DNA of 64,000 nt, taken from NCBI GenBank assembly GCA_035464655.1, contig DATHRZ010000024.1, positions 1 to 64,000 on the forward strand, in the 5' to 3' direction. A model generated the notes under the pieces. It did not search any database, was not told where the DNA came from, and saw nothing but the letters and a program-made list of their open reading frames with translations. Made by a program: the position numbers and the translations under genes. Below are positions 1-7,070 of the stretch, in pieces (positions within the stretch are counted from its first letter, which is position 1; every line of letters starts with the position of its first letter). This DNA comes from JARFPW01 sp035464655 (GTDB lineage: Bacteria > Gemmatimonadota > Gemmatimonadetes > Palauibacterales > Palauibacteraceae).

Positions 1-1
1 G

Positions 2-265
2 CTCCTCTGCCGCCGGCATCACCGGCGCTTCCACGAGGGCGGGTGGACGATGAAGCTCGGCGAGGACGGCGAGGCGCGCTTCTACCGGCCCGACGGGAGC
101 CCGATGCCGGACGTGCCCGAGCCGCCGGCGCCGCCCGCCGAACCGGCCGCGGCGCTCGCGGGCCGGCATGACGCGCTCGGCATCCCCATCGACCCCTGGA
201 CCGCGACCCCCGCCTGGGAGGGCGACCGGCTCGACACGGACTGGGCCCTGTTCACCCTCCGGTAG
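2..265 (+). CDS. HNH endonuclease, C-terminal fragment (13E12/DUF222-type)
   Basis: The open frame runs in from the left edge, so only the last 87 residues are present and the start lies outside the window. The first visible residues read LLCRRHHRRFHEGGW, which is the C-terminal half of an HNH motif as found at the end of DUF222 / 13E12-repeat proteins, where CxxHH ligands coordinate the metal. After it come a short basic/acidic stretch and a proline-rich tail (PEPPAPPAEPAA) ending DTDWALFTLR. Family members are probable DNA endonucleases that occur as multicopy accessory genes in high-GC genomes. An ATG at 50 lies inside the domain and is not the start. The match rests on the motif only. Confidence 0.7.
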   Translation, partial: LLCRRHHRRFHEGGWTMKLGEDGEARFYRPDGSPMPDVPEPPAPPAEPAAALAGRHDALGIPIDPWTATPAWEGDRLDTDWALFTLR

Positions 266-313
266 CGGGCCAGGGCTGGGACCCGGCCCTACGCGACAGG
301 CGACAGGCGACGC

Positions 314-331
314 GACGTCTCCGCGGAGATG
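314..331. repeat. 18-bp palindromic repeat, copy 1
   Basis: The sequence GACGTCTCCGCGGAGATG occurs here and again, identically, at 3593-3610. Its core TCTCCGCGGAGA is a perfect 12-bp palindrome. Both copies sit between the 3' ends of converging genes, which suggests a 3'-end or terminator-like role, but there is no U-tract. Confidence 0.6.
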
Positions 332-383
332 CCGGACGGCTGCGGCCATGTTGCCCCTGCCGCGGCGAGCGAAACGCCGGCTC

Positions 384-2156
384 TCAGGGGAGCCAGATCG
401 GCGCCCCGGCTTCCGCATCGTAACCGTTCGGCACACCGAGACCGCGAACCATGGCCACGAAGCGGGGATCGTCACGCAGTGGATCGTACTCGGGGTCCAT
501 GCCAATCCTATACAGGGAACCGGACTCGACCAGCTGCTCCCCTTGCAGGTAGCGGATCGCAGCTTCGTGATCGCCGAGGCCCAGTTCCAGCTTGTGCCGG
601 GTGAAGTCGGAAAGGTTCTGGCGGGACGCAAGGAACGCGAATGCCGCCGGGCGTTCCGATGGCTCGACCATGGCTCGGCCGACGAGACGCCAGGCCGCGG
701 GGTCGTCGAATCCTTCGACCGTCGCCCAGCGCTCGGCCGCCTCGGCGGCTTCCTCCGGGCTGAAGCCGAGCTGGGCGGCGCGCCAGACGAGGTCGCGCGC
801 CACCGTCTGCGGGCTGATTTCCGCCGCACGTCGCCAGTGTTCTGCCGCCGCCGCGGTATCTCCGCGGAGCAACAGTCCGAGAGCGTAGCCGCTGTGGATC
901 AGCGCGGACAGCGGATCCAGCCGGACGGCCGCCTCGAGATGAACGAGGGCCTCGTCCACCTTTCCCGTGTTGCGCAGAAGGCCGCCGAGTTGCTGCTGCG
1001 CATGCGCGTACGAGGGCTTGAGTTCGACCGCCCGCCGCAGCGCGTGCTCTCCGATCACGAAGTCGCGAGCGAACTCTGCTTCGATCACGCCGAGCGAGGC
1101 CCAGGCCTCGGCCAGCTCGGGCTCGAGCACGAGGGCGCGCATCGCCGCCGCTCGGCCCTCGGGAACCAGGTCGAGGGCGGCCGACTCCCGCCACGCCAGG
1201 GCGTCGATCGCATCGGCCAGACCGCTCCACCCGAGCGCGAAGTCGGAATCCCGCGCGACCGCGAAGCGAAAGTGCTCCACCGCCTCCCGCAGGAGCGGGA
1301 TCTCACGAGTATGCCACTTCTGTCGACCCACGAGGTAGGAGTCGTACGCTTCGACATCCATCGTACCGCCGACCACGTGCGCCTCGTTCGCGCCGCGAAG
1401 TCGCGGGAGGAGAGCGCTCATCACCGCCCCGGCAATGTCGTCCTGCAAGGCCAGCAGGTCGTCCAGCGGCCGGTCGTACTGCTCCGACCAGACGTGGAAG
1501 CCCCCCTCGGCCTCGATCAGCTGCAACGTGACCCGAACTCGATCGGACGAGCGACGCACGCTGCCCTCGAGCACCGTCTCCACACCAAGGGAGTCAGCGA
1601 TCGCGCGGACGTCGACGTCTTTCCCCTTGAACGCGAACGAGGAAGTTCGCGCCGCCACGCGAAGGCTGTCGACGCCGGCGAGCGCGTTGAGCAGCTCCTC
1701 GGCGAGGCCGTCGGCGAAGAAGTCGAACTCGGCACTGTCGCTGAGATTCGCGAGCGGCAACACGGCGATCGACCTGTAGGAGCGTCCCTCGCCGATCTGT
1801 CCGTTGACCAGCCACCAGCCCGTGAGCGAGATCAGCCCGATCCCTACGAGGGCGGCGAGACCAATCGGCCAGCGTCGCGAGGCCTTCTCCGCGGCGATCG
1901 CCTCCAGCTCGCCCGGCTTTGCCTCGTCCGTGCGGCGGACGCCTTCGGGCGTCAACTCGAACGCCCATGCGATCACGAGTGCGATGGGAAAACCGAGAAT
2001 CACGAGTAGAGCGATCGCTGTCGTCAACGCCGCGGGCAGTCGGAGAGCCGGAACGAAGACGTCCGCCGCCTCGACCACTACGAAGCCCGCCGCGCCGTAC
2101 ATCGCCGCGATCTTGAACACCTGGCGCCGCTTCAGGTCGGCAAGGAACCGTTTCAT
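384..2156 (-). CDS. TolB/FlgO-like TPR membrane protein
   Basis: This protein of about 590 residues begins MKRFLADLKRRQVFK, the conserved N-terminus of a family of adenylate-cyclase-associated TPR proteins; ATG 2162 is an equally possible start two codons upstream. Two hydrophobic segments lie near residues 10-65 and a third near 95-115. A FlgO/TolB-like beta-alpha domain follows (SIAVLPLANLS, then FADGLAEELLNAL, then VLEGSVRRSSDRVRVTLQL, about 130-260). The remainder to the C-terminus is tetratricopeptide-like helices. The usual N-terminal cyclase or winged-helix domain of related proteins is missing, so this is the membrane-anchored TolB-TPR core alone. It probably scaffolds protein contacts at the inner membrane; its partner and pathway cannot be read from the sequence. 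It converges on the HNH fragment. Confidence 0.8.
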   Translation of the reverse strand: MKRFLADLKRRQVFKIAAMYGAAGFVVVEAADVFVPALRLPAALTTAIALLVILGFPIALVIAWAFELTPEGVRRTDEAKPGELEAIAAEKASRRWPIGLAALVGIGLISLTGWWLVNGQIGEGRSYRSIAVLPLANLSDSAEFDFFADGLAEELLNALAGVDSLRVAARTSSFAFKGKDVDVRAIADSLGVETVLEGSVRRSSDRVRVTLQLIEAEGGFHVWSEQYDRPLDDLLALQDDIAGAVMSALLPRLRGANEAHVVGGTMDVEAYDSYLVGRQKWHTREIPLLREAVEHFRFAVARDSDFALGWSGLADAIDALAWRESAALDLVPEGRAAAMRALVLEPELAEAWASLGVIEAEFARDFVIGEHALRRAVELKPSYAHAQQQLGGLLRNTGKVDEALVHLEAAVRLDPLSALIHSGYALGLLLRGDTAAAAEHWRRAAEISPQTVARDLVWRAAQLGFSPEEAAEAAERWATVEGFDDPAAWRLVGRAMVEPSERPAAFAFLASRQNLSDFTRHKLELGLGDHEAAIRYLQGEQLVESGSLYRIGMDPEYDPLRDDPRFVAMVRGLGVPNGYDAEAGAPIWLP

Positions 2157-2284
2157 TCCCATTCCGGGGCTCGTTTCGTGCGCATGGCGTGGATCATAGC
2201 GCGGGAGTGCGACCTGGCGCACCAGCCTGCCCCGCGCAGCCACCCATTCGGAACCCTCCCCCCCTGCCGCTACGTTCTGCATCC

Positions 2285-2992
2285 ATGTTCGACTTCCAGA
2301 CGCTCGGCGACTCGCTCCAGCACGATCCGCTCCTCGCGGTCGTGTTCCTGTTCGCCGCCGGTGTGCTCACCAGCCTGACACCGTGCGTCTATCCGATGAT
2401 CCCGATCACGGCGGGAATCATCGGCGGGAGCGCGGGCCCGGGTGCCGGCCGCGGCCGCGTCGTGGCGCTGACGGCCGCCTACGTCACCGGGCTGGCGACG
2501 CTCTACGCGACGGCCGGGTTGATCGCGGGACTCACGGGCAGCCTGTTCGGGACGATCTCCGCCAGCTGGTGGAGCCGTGGGCTGATCGCGCTGCTGCTGA
2601 CCGCGTTCGGGCTCGCGATGCTCGACGTCGTCCCGGTGCCGATGCCCCGCCGGCTGCTCGACCGGGTCGCGGGGATGAAGGGAGGCTCGATCCCGGCCGT
2701 CTTCCTGCTGGGCGCCTCGTCGGGTCTCGTCGCCGCGCCGTGCGGCGCCCCGGCGTTTGCCGCCGTCCTCACCTGGGTCTCTACCACGGGCAGCGGAACT
2801 CTAGGCTTCCTGTACCTGTTCGTGTTTTCGCTGGGCATGACCGCCTTGCTCGCCGCCGTCGGCATCTTCGCGGGCCTCGCCGGCCGGCTTCCGAAGCCGG
2901 GACCCTGGACGCTCCGGGTGAAACGCGTGGGTGGCGTGATCCTGCTGGCGATGGCGGCGTACTACGTCTGGCTGGCGTGGCAGGTCTGGTAA
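2285..2992 (+). CDS. ccdA: CcdA/DsbD-type thiol-disulfide transmembrane transporter
   Basis: This 235-residue polytopic protein has about six hydrophobic segments and the two signature motifs of CcdA: LTPCVYPM with Cys34 and AAPCGAPA with Cys153. These cysteines pass reducing equivalents from cytoplasmic thioredoxin across the inner membrane to periplasmic thiol proteins. It is the short CcdA form, without the periplasmic domains of DsbD. The ATG at 2285 places the first helix at the start of the protein. The stop overlaps a possible ATG of the next gene (TAATG at 2990-2994), so it is probably co-transcribed with the TlpA-like thioredoxin that follows, a natural electron acceptor. Confidence 0.88.
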   Translation: MFDFQTLGDSLQHDPLLAVVFLFAAGVLTSLTPCVYPMIPITAGIIGGSAGPGAGRGRVVALTAAYVTGLATLYATAGLIAGLTGSLFGTISASWWSRGLIALLLTAFGLAMLDVVPVPMPRRLLDRVAGMKGGSIPAVFLLGASSGLVAAPCGAPAFAAVLTWVSTTGSGTLGFLYLFVFSLGMTALLAAVGIFAGLAGRLPKPGPWTLRVKRVGGVILLAMAAYYVWLAWQVW

Positions 2993-3033
2993 TGGGTCTG
3001 GTAAACGGGATAACGAGGAAGGCAGTCGACGAG

Positions 3034-3594
3034 ATGACGGAGTCCGTGCTGAACTTCGGCCGCGTCGCGGCCCGAGGGGCCCTCGCGGGCCTGGTGGCGT
3101 TGGCCGCGCCCGCCGGCTTGACCGCGCAGACGCAGCTCGGGATCGAGCTGGGCGCCGAGCCGGCGCCGCTGGCGCTCGACCTGATCGCGGGTCCGGGCGA
3201 GGCCGCCGGGCGGATCGACCTGGGCGATTCGTTCGGCGAGCGCCCGGTCGTCCTCCAGTTCTGGGCGACGTGGTGTCCGCTATGCGAGGCGCTCGAGCCG
3301 AAGATGGTTGCGGCGCACGAGGAGTTCGGCGATCGGGTCGACTTCTACGCCGTTGCCGTTGCCGTCGGCCAGAACCCGAAGCGAATTGCTCGGCACCTCG
3401 AAGACCACCCGCTCCCCTTCCCGATGCTGTGGGACGAGAACGGCGAGGCGACGCGCCGCTTCCAGGCACCGACCACGTCCTACGTCGTGATCCTCGACGC
3501 TGACGGACGCGTGGCCTATACCGGTGTCGACTCCGACCAGGACATCCGCGGCGCTCTGACGTCGATCGTCGGGACGGCGCCGACCGGCGGTTGA
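3034..3594 (+). CDS. Periplasmic TlpA/ResA-like thioredoxin
   Basis: The protein has 186 residues with a signal peptide (hydrophobic stretch about residues 8-30, cleavage near LTAQ). A thioredoxin-like domain follows with LQFWATWCPLC, giving a redox pair Cys81-Pro-Leu-Cys84, and a conserved cis-proline region (QAPTTSYVV). It probably reduces exported thiols or apocytochromes using electrons from the adjacent CcdA. I chose the ATG at 3034 because GAGGAAGG lies upstream (3014-3021) and the signal peptide then begins cleanly. ATG 2992, which overlaps the ccdA stop, would add 14 residues and is the alternative. Confidence 0.82.
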   Translation: MTESVLNFGRVAARGALAGLVALAAPAGLTAQTQLGIELGAEPAPLALDLIAGPGEAAGRIDLGDSFGERPVVLQFWATWCPLCEALEPKMVAAHEEFGDRVDFYAVAVAVGQNPKRIARHLEDHPLPFPMLWDENGEATRRFQAPTTSYVVILDADGRVAYTGVDSDQDIRGALTSIVGTAPTGG

Positions 3595-3610
3595 CGTCTC
3601 CGCGGAGATG
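3593..3610. repeat. 18-bp palindromic repeat, copy 2
   Basis: This is the second exact copy of GACGTCTCCGCGGAGATG (first at 314-331). It fills the whole gap between the stop codons of two converging genes (thioredoxin on plus, peroxiredoxin on minus). Confidence 0.6.
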
Positions 3611-4243
3611 TCAGTCCGCCTCCACGCCTCCCCCATCCTGTCCGCCACCCTCAACCGGCGGATCGCGCCCCTCGACCACGGCGTCGACCGCCGCCGCGAG
3701 TTCCTCGTAGGCGGTCGGGTCTATCTCGCGGAACGGCGCCGCAACGTAGCGGATCACACCCTCCGGATCGATCACGAACACCGTCCGGTTGTCCACGTAT
3801 CGCCCGTCGTCCATTCGGCGAAACGCGCCGAAAAGTTGTCCAACTTCGCCTCCGGGATCGCTGGCGAACAGGAACGGGAACTCGGCTTCTTCGGCCCAAT
3901 CGTGCAGCACCTCGGCATCGTCGGTGCTGATCCCGATCAGGGTGACGTCTTCTCCGTCGTTGAACAGGCTGGCGTACTGATCACGGTACGCTTCCATTTG
4001 CACCGTTCAGCCGCTGGACCGGGCCCGGAAGAAGAACGCGATGACGAGCGTCTGTCCGCGGAAGTCGGTGGGCCGAATCGAGTCGCCGAGAACGCTGTCG
4101 GCGGAGGCGCCCACGAGGGCGAAATCGGGCGCCGGCGTGCCGACGGGGAGGGGCGTGCCGGTCTCCTGCGCGGACACCGACGGGACGATCGCCGCGAGCA
4201 ATGCGGCCAGGCCGAGAACGGCGCGCGACATGAAAGGTGACAT
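3611..4243 (-). CDS. Peroxiredoxin-like selenoprotein (UGA at Sec79), exported
   Basis: Read through one in-frame TGA (4007-4009), this is a single 210-residue AhpC/TSA-type redoxin. The N-terminal MSRAVLGLAALLAAIVPSVSA is a signal peptide, so the enzyme acts outside the cytoplasm. The fold then follows the family: GTPAPDFAL, FRGQTLVIAFFF, RARSSG-U-TVQMEAYRD, a conserved core TLIGISTDD, and VFVIDPEGVIRYV near the end. The UGA falls exactly on the peroxidatic residue, which is Cys in ordinary members (SGCT-type motif). The same frame stays open and recognisable on both sides, which argues against a frameshift or decayed gene. A hairpin suited to a bacterial SECIS follows the UGA (3972-3991). 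The start has a strong GAGGAG site five bases upstream. The divergent neighbour is a CAP protein; the converging ccdA-thioredoxin pair could supply reductant. Whether the genome carries SelA, SelB, SelD and tRNA-Sec is not visible here. Confidence 0.8.
3972..3991 (-). promoter_or_regulatory. Candidate bacterial SECIS hairpin (peroxiredoxin)
   Basis: On the coding strand, a perfect 6-bp stem GCGTAC/GTACGC closes an 8-nt loop CGTGATCA that starts 22 nt after the UGA at 4007-4009. Published models for bacterial SECIS elements expect an apical loop about 16-37 nt downstream of UGA with a G among its first two bases, and both conditions hold. No folding energy was computed. Confidence 0.55.
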
Positions 4244-4312
4244 CGAGACTCCTCTTCCGTTCGACGGATCCCCCCGCCCCCGCGAGGGTTCGGACCATAG
4301 ACAGTATACGCC

Positions 4313-4897
4313 ATGAGCATCGTGAGGGGGAACGTGAGCGGGAGGCCGTCGGTTCCGGGACGCAGAGGGGCGCCGGCCGCGGCGATTCTCGCACTTGCGA
4401 CCTTCTCCGTAGCGTCCCTCGCCCTCCCGGCCCCCGCCGTCGCCCAGGTTCCGGCCGGGCCTGAAGCGCGTCTGCACGAACTGGTCAACCGCCACCGCGA
4501 ATACGTCGGCTGCCTGCCGCTCCGCTGGCACGCGACGGCGGCCTCGGTAGCCGAGGCCCGCTCGGCCGACATGATCGCCCGGCGCTACTTCGACCACGTC
4601 ACGCCCGACGGTCGCGACGTGTTCGACGAACTCGCCGCCGCCGGGGTCGAGGCCTGGGGCAGCACGGCCGAGAACATCGCGCTGACGCAGGCAGGTGCAC
4701 CCTCCGCCCTCGAGATGTGGCGCGACAGTCCGTCGCATCGGCGCAGTCTCGACAATTGCTCCTACACGCATCATGGCCTGGGGGAGCGCGGCGGCGTCTG
4801 GACGCAGATCCTGCTGGCGCACCCGAAGCGCCCGGTGCCGGACAGCAGTCTCAGTCGTTCGGAACCGGCCAGTCCTCGCCGCTCAGGACCGCGCTGA
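4313..4897 (+). CDS. CAP-domain (SCP/PR1-like) secreted protein
   Basis: The protein has 194 residues with an N-terminal signal sequence (hydrophobic AAAILALATFSVASLALPAPAVA). It has one CAP domain: LHELVNRHREYVGCLPLRWH, then ARRYFDHVTPDG with the conserved His, AENIALTQ, MWRDSPSHRRSLDN and HHGLGERGGVWTQ. Bacterial CAP proteins of this type are exported; their activity is mostly unknown. The arginine-rich tail overlaps the convergent tenA-like gene by 47 bp. The start is divergent from the peroxiredoxin gene with a 69-bp gap. Confidence 0.85.
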   Translation: MSIVRGNVSGRPSVPGRRGAPAAAILALATFSVASLALPAPAVAQVPAGPEARLHELVNRHREYVGCLPLRWHATAASVAEARSADMIARRYFDHVTPDGRDVFDELAAAGVEAWGSTAENIALTQAGAPSALEMWRDSPSHRRSLDNCSYTHHGLGERGGVWTQILLAHPKRPVPDSSLSRSEPASPRRSGPR

Positions 4898-5516
4898 AGA
4901 ACGCGATCTCGTAGCGCACCACGCGCTCGAACATCTCCGCCATTTTCGCCCGGATACCCGGGCCCGCCTCATCAGCCAGCTTGTCGAGTTCGGTGCCCAG
5001 GTAGCCGAGATAGAATCCGAACTCACGGCCTGCCCAGTTCTTCACGAACGGTCCGACCGGCGAATCCGCCGCCAGCCCCGACTTCACGAAGCGGAACGAC
5101 TCGTGAGTGGCGCGGTGGGCGGCGTACAGGACGGTGAACGCCTCCTCATAGCTCGCGCTCTGTGCGGTAGCCATCAGAAACTCATTGTAGGCGTGCACCG
5201 TGCTCGACGGCACGGCGTCGCGCAGCCCCACGCCCAGGGCCTTCGCCTGGTCTTCGAACAGCCGGATCTCGCGCTCGAGCGCTCCGACGGCGCGTGCGAG
5301 AGGTTGCCAGTGGCTGGCGGGCCCGCGGGGAATCAGCGCGGCGAGAAACGGAATGGCCGCGGAGACGAACAGGTAGTCCTGCCGCATCCAGCGGACGAAC
5401 GCGTCGTCGTCGATCGTTCCGTTGCGCATCCGCGCGAGCAGGGGGTGGGCGAGCATCTCGTTCCAGAGGGATTCGAGTCGCTCGATCTGCTCGTCGCTAA
5501 AGCCGCGGGGCCTCAT
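4851..5516 (-). CDS. TenA/PqqC-like protein, lacking the thiaminase cysteine
   Basis: This all-helical protein of 221 residues resembles the TenA/THI-4 family: LWNEMLAHPLLARMRNGTIDDDAFVRWM, RQDYLFV, then EEAFTVLYAAHRATHESF and FYLGYLGTELDKLADEAG. TenA hydrolyses thiamine breakdown products, using a catalytic Cys in TenA_C or a Glu pair in TenA_E. The protein contains no cysteine at all, so it belongs to the Cys-less type or has another substrate. It is the last gene of the sdh operon; its ATG overlaps the DUF190 stop by 4 bp (ATGA). Confidence 0.7.
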   Translation of the reverse strand: MRPRGFSDEQIERLESLWNEMLAHPLLARMRNGTIDDDAFVRWMRQDYLFVSAAIPFLAALIPRGPASHWQPLARAVGALEREIRLFEDQAKALGVGLRDAVPSSTVHAYNEFLMATAQSASYEEAFTVLYAAHRATHESFRFVKSGLAADSPVGPFVKNWAGREFGFYLGYLGTELDKLADEAGPGIRAKMAEMFERVVRYEIAFFSAVLSGEDWPVPND

Positions 5517-5929
5517 TCGGTACCGGAGTCCGACGGGTCGCCGTCGACGTCCGCCCCCGCCTCCACGTCCGCCTCCGCCGGGCGGTACAGGACGACACGC
5601 GCCCGCTCGAGCGTGATCAGGCCGCCGCCGATCATCTCGTCGAGGAGCGGCAGCACGTCCTGAACGACCGCTTCCTCGTCGACGACCTCGATCACGATCG
5701 GAAGGTCGAGCGACAGCCGGAGGATCTTGCCCGTATGGATGACGGCGGAGGCCCCGTAGCCCGCGATGGCCCGCAAGACGGTGGCCCCGGCCACACCGCG
5801 CTCCCGAAGCGTGAGCAGGATGGCTTCGTACAGGGGCTTACCCGCGTGCATACCCGAGGCGCAGCGATCGGATTCGCCGATGAACACGCGCATCAGCGTG
5901 CGTTCGCCCTCGATCCTGCGTCCCCCCAT
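5513..5929 (-). CDS. DUF190 family protein, PII-like
   Basis: This 138-residue protein matches DUF190: MRVFIGESDR, HAGKPLYEAILLTLRERGVAGATVLRAIAG (GxxGxTVxRGxxGxG-like), LPIVIEVVDEE and VLPLLDEMIGGGLITLERARVV. DUF190 proteins have a PII-like fold and are very often found beside crcB, as here (crcB ends 3 bp upstream). A role linked to fluoride export or its regulation is inferred from this pairing. The acidic tail (ADVEAGADVDGDPSDS) is atypical. ATG 5929 is used; ATG 5893 (MRVFIGE) is a shorter alternative. Confidence 0.85.
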   Translation of the reverse strand: MGGRRIEGERTLMRVFIGESDRCASGMHAGKPLYEAILLTLRERGVAGATVLRAIAGYGASAVIHTGKILRLSLDLPIVIEVVDEEAVVQDVLPLLDEMIGGGLITLERARVVLYRPAEADVEAGADVDGDPSDSGTE

Positions 5930-5931
5930 GG

Positions 5932-6318
5932 TCAGGCCCTCCACTGGAGCAGCACCGTGCCCAGCCAGAATCCGGCGAACACGGCCGCCAGTCCGAGACC
6001 GACGCTGCCAAACGTGTAGGTCGCCGCGCGCGCCCATTGCTGATCCTGGACGAGTGCCACGGCCTCGAAGGAAAAAGTGCTGAAGGTCGTGAAGCCTCCC
6101 AGGAGACCGACGGCCACGAACGCTCGCGCCTCGGGGGCCGCGATCGACGCTTGCAGGATGGGCATCACCAGGCCCAGGGCGAAGCAACCGGCGACGTTCA
6201 CCGCAAACGTTCCCCAGGGAAACCCGGCGCCCGTCACGCCGTGAACCCAGCCCCCGACACCGTAGCGCGCCACGGCCCCCAGCGCGCCGCCGAGCGCGAC
6301 GAAGGCTACGAGCTTCAG
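5932..6318 (-). CDS. crcB: Fluoride exporter CrcB/Fluc, CTG start
   Basis: This 128-residue protein has four membrane segments. It carries the Fluc signatures LGGALGAVARYGVGGWV at the N-terminus and GGFTTFSTFSFE, the phenylalanine/threonine/serine-rich fluoride pathway motif. Fluc channels work as antiparallel dimers that expel fluoride across the inner membrane. The only start that gives a normal N-terminus (KLVAFVALGG) is CTG at 6318, which overlaps the sdhB stop as CTGA. No ATG, GTG or TTG lies upstream in frame near it. GGAGG lies five bases before the CTG, inside sdhB, supporting this start and translational coupling. Confidence 0.85.
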   Translation of the reverse strand: MKLVAFVALGGALGAVARYGVGGWVHGVTGAGFPWGTFAVNVAGCFALGLVMPILQASIAAPEARAFVAVGLLGGFTTFSTFSFEAVALVQDQQWARAATYTFGSVGLGLAAVFAGFWLGTVLLQWRA

Positions 6319-7070
6319 CCCGTCCTCCGCTTGCCCACGAGCGCCGCCAGGTAGTCGCGGTTGAGAAGCGCGATGTTCTCGATGCTGATGCCCTTCGGAC
6401 AGGCGATCTCGCACGCCCCGTGGTTCGTGCAATTGCCGAACTTCTCGGCCTCCATTTGAAGGACCATGTCGAGCACGCGCTCGTAGCGCTCGGGCTGGCC
6501 CTGAGGCAGCAAGTTGAGATGCGCCGCCTTGGCGGCGGTGAACAGCATGGCCGAAGCGTTGGGACAGGCTGCCACGCAGGCGCCGCAACCGATGCATTCG
6601 GCGGCGTCCATCGCGCGATCGGCCGCCTCTTTCGGGACCGGTATCGCGTTGGCATCCGGCGGGCTCGCCGTACGCACCGAGATGTAGCCGCCCGCCGCGA
6701 TGATCCGGTCGAACGACGATCGGTCGACGACGAGGTCCTTCACGACTGGAAACGCCACGGCGCGCCACGGCTCGATCCAGATCTCGTCGCCGTCCTCGTA
6801 GGCCCGCATGTGGAGCTGGCACACGGTCGTGTCGTCCCACGGCCCGTGCGGCCGCCCGTTGACGACCATCCCGCAGCTCCCGCAGATCCCCTCGCGGCAA
6901 TCGTGGTCGAATGCGATCGGTTCCTCGCCGCGTTCGATGAGATCCTCGTTCACGACGTCGAGCATCTCGAGAAACGACATGTGCCGATCGACGCCTGTCG
7001 CCTCGTAGGTCACGAAGCGGCCATCCTGCTCGAGCGACGGCTGGCGCCAGACGTGCAGGGTCAGGTTCAT
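6315..7070 (-). CDS. sdhB: Succinate dehydrogenase iron-sulfur subunit
   Basis: This 251-residue protein carries the three cluster motifs of SdhB/FrdB: CREGICGSCG with a later CQLH for the [2Fe-2S] centre, CIGCGACVAACP and CTNHGACEIACPKGIS for the [4Fe-4S] and [3Fe-4S] centres. It moves electrons from SdhA flavin to the membrane haem/quinone subunit on the inner face of the membrane. Its ATG shares one base with the sdhA stop (TAATG) and its stop overlaps the crcB start, so expression is coupled along the operon. Confidence 0.96.
   Translation of the reverse strand: MNLTLHVWRQPSLEQDGRFVTYEATGVDRHMSFLEMLDVVNEDLIERGEEPIAFDHDCREGICGSCGMVVNGRPHGPWDDTTVCQLHMRAYEDGDEIWIEPWRAVAFPVVKDLVVDRSSFDRIIAAGGYISVRTASPPDANAIPVPKEAADRAMDAAECIGCGACVAACPNASAMLFTAAKAAHLNLLPQGQPERYERVLDMVLQMEAEKFGNCTNHGACEIACPKGISIENIALLNRDYLAALVGKRRTG

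Noticed and set aside
168..2009. Long plus-strand open frame opposite the TPR gene
   Set aside because: It is arginine/proline-rich, matches no family and mirrors the codon bias of the minus-strand gene.
3611..4243. Peroxiredoxin gene as a pseudogene or two separate genes
   Set aside because: Both halves are in the same frame, all other motifs are intact, only the single UGA interrupts it, and it falls on the peroxidatic position. Neither half alone makes a working fold.
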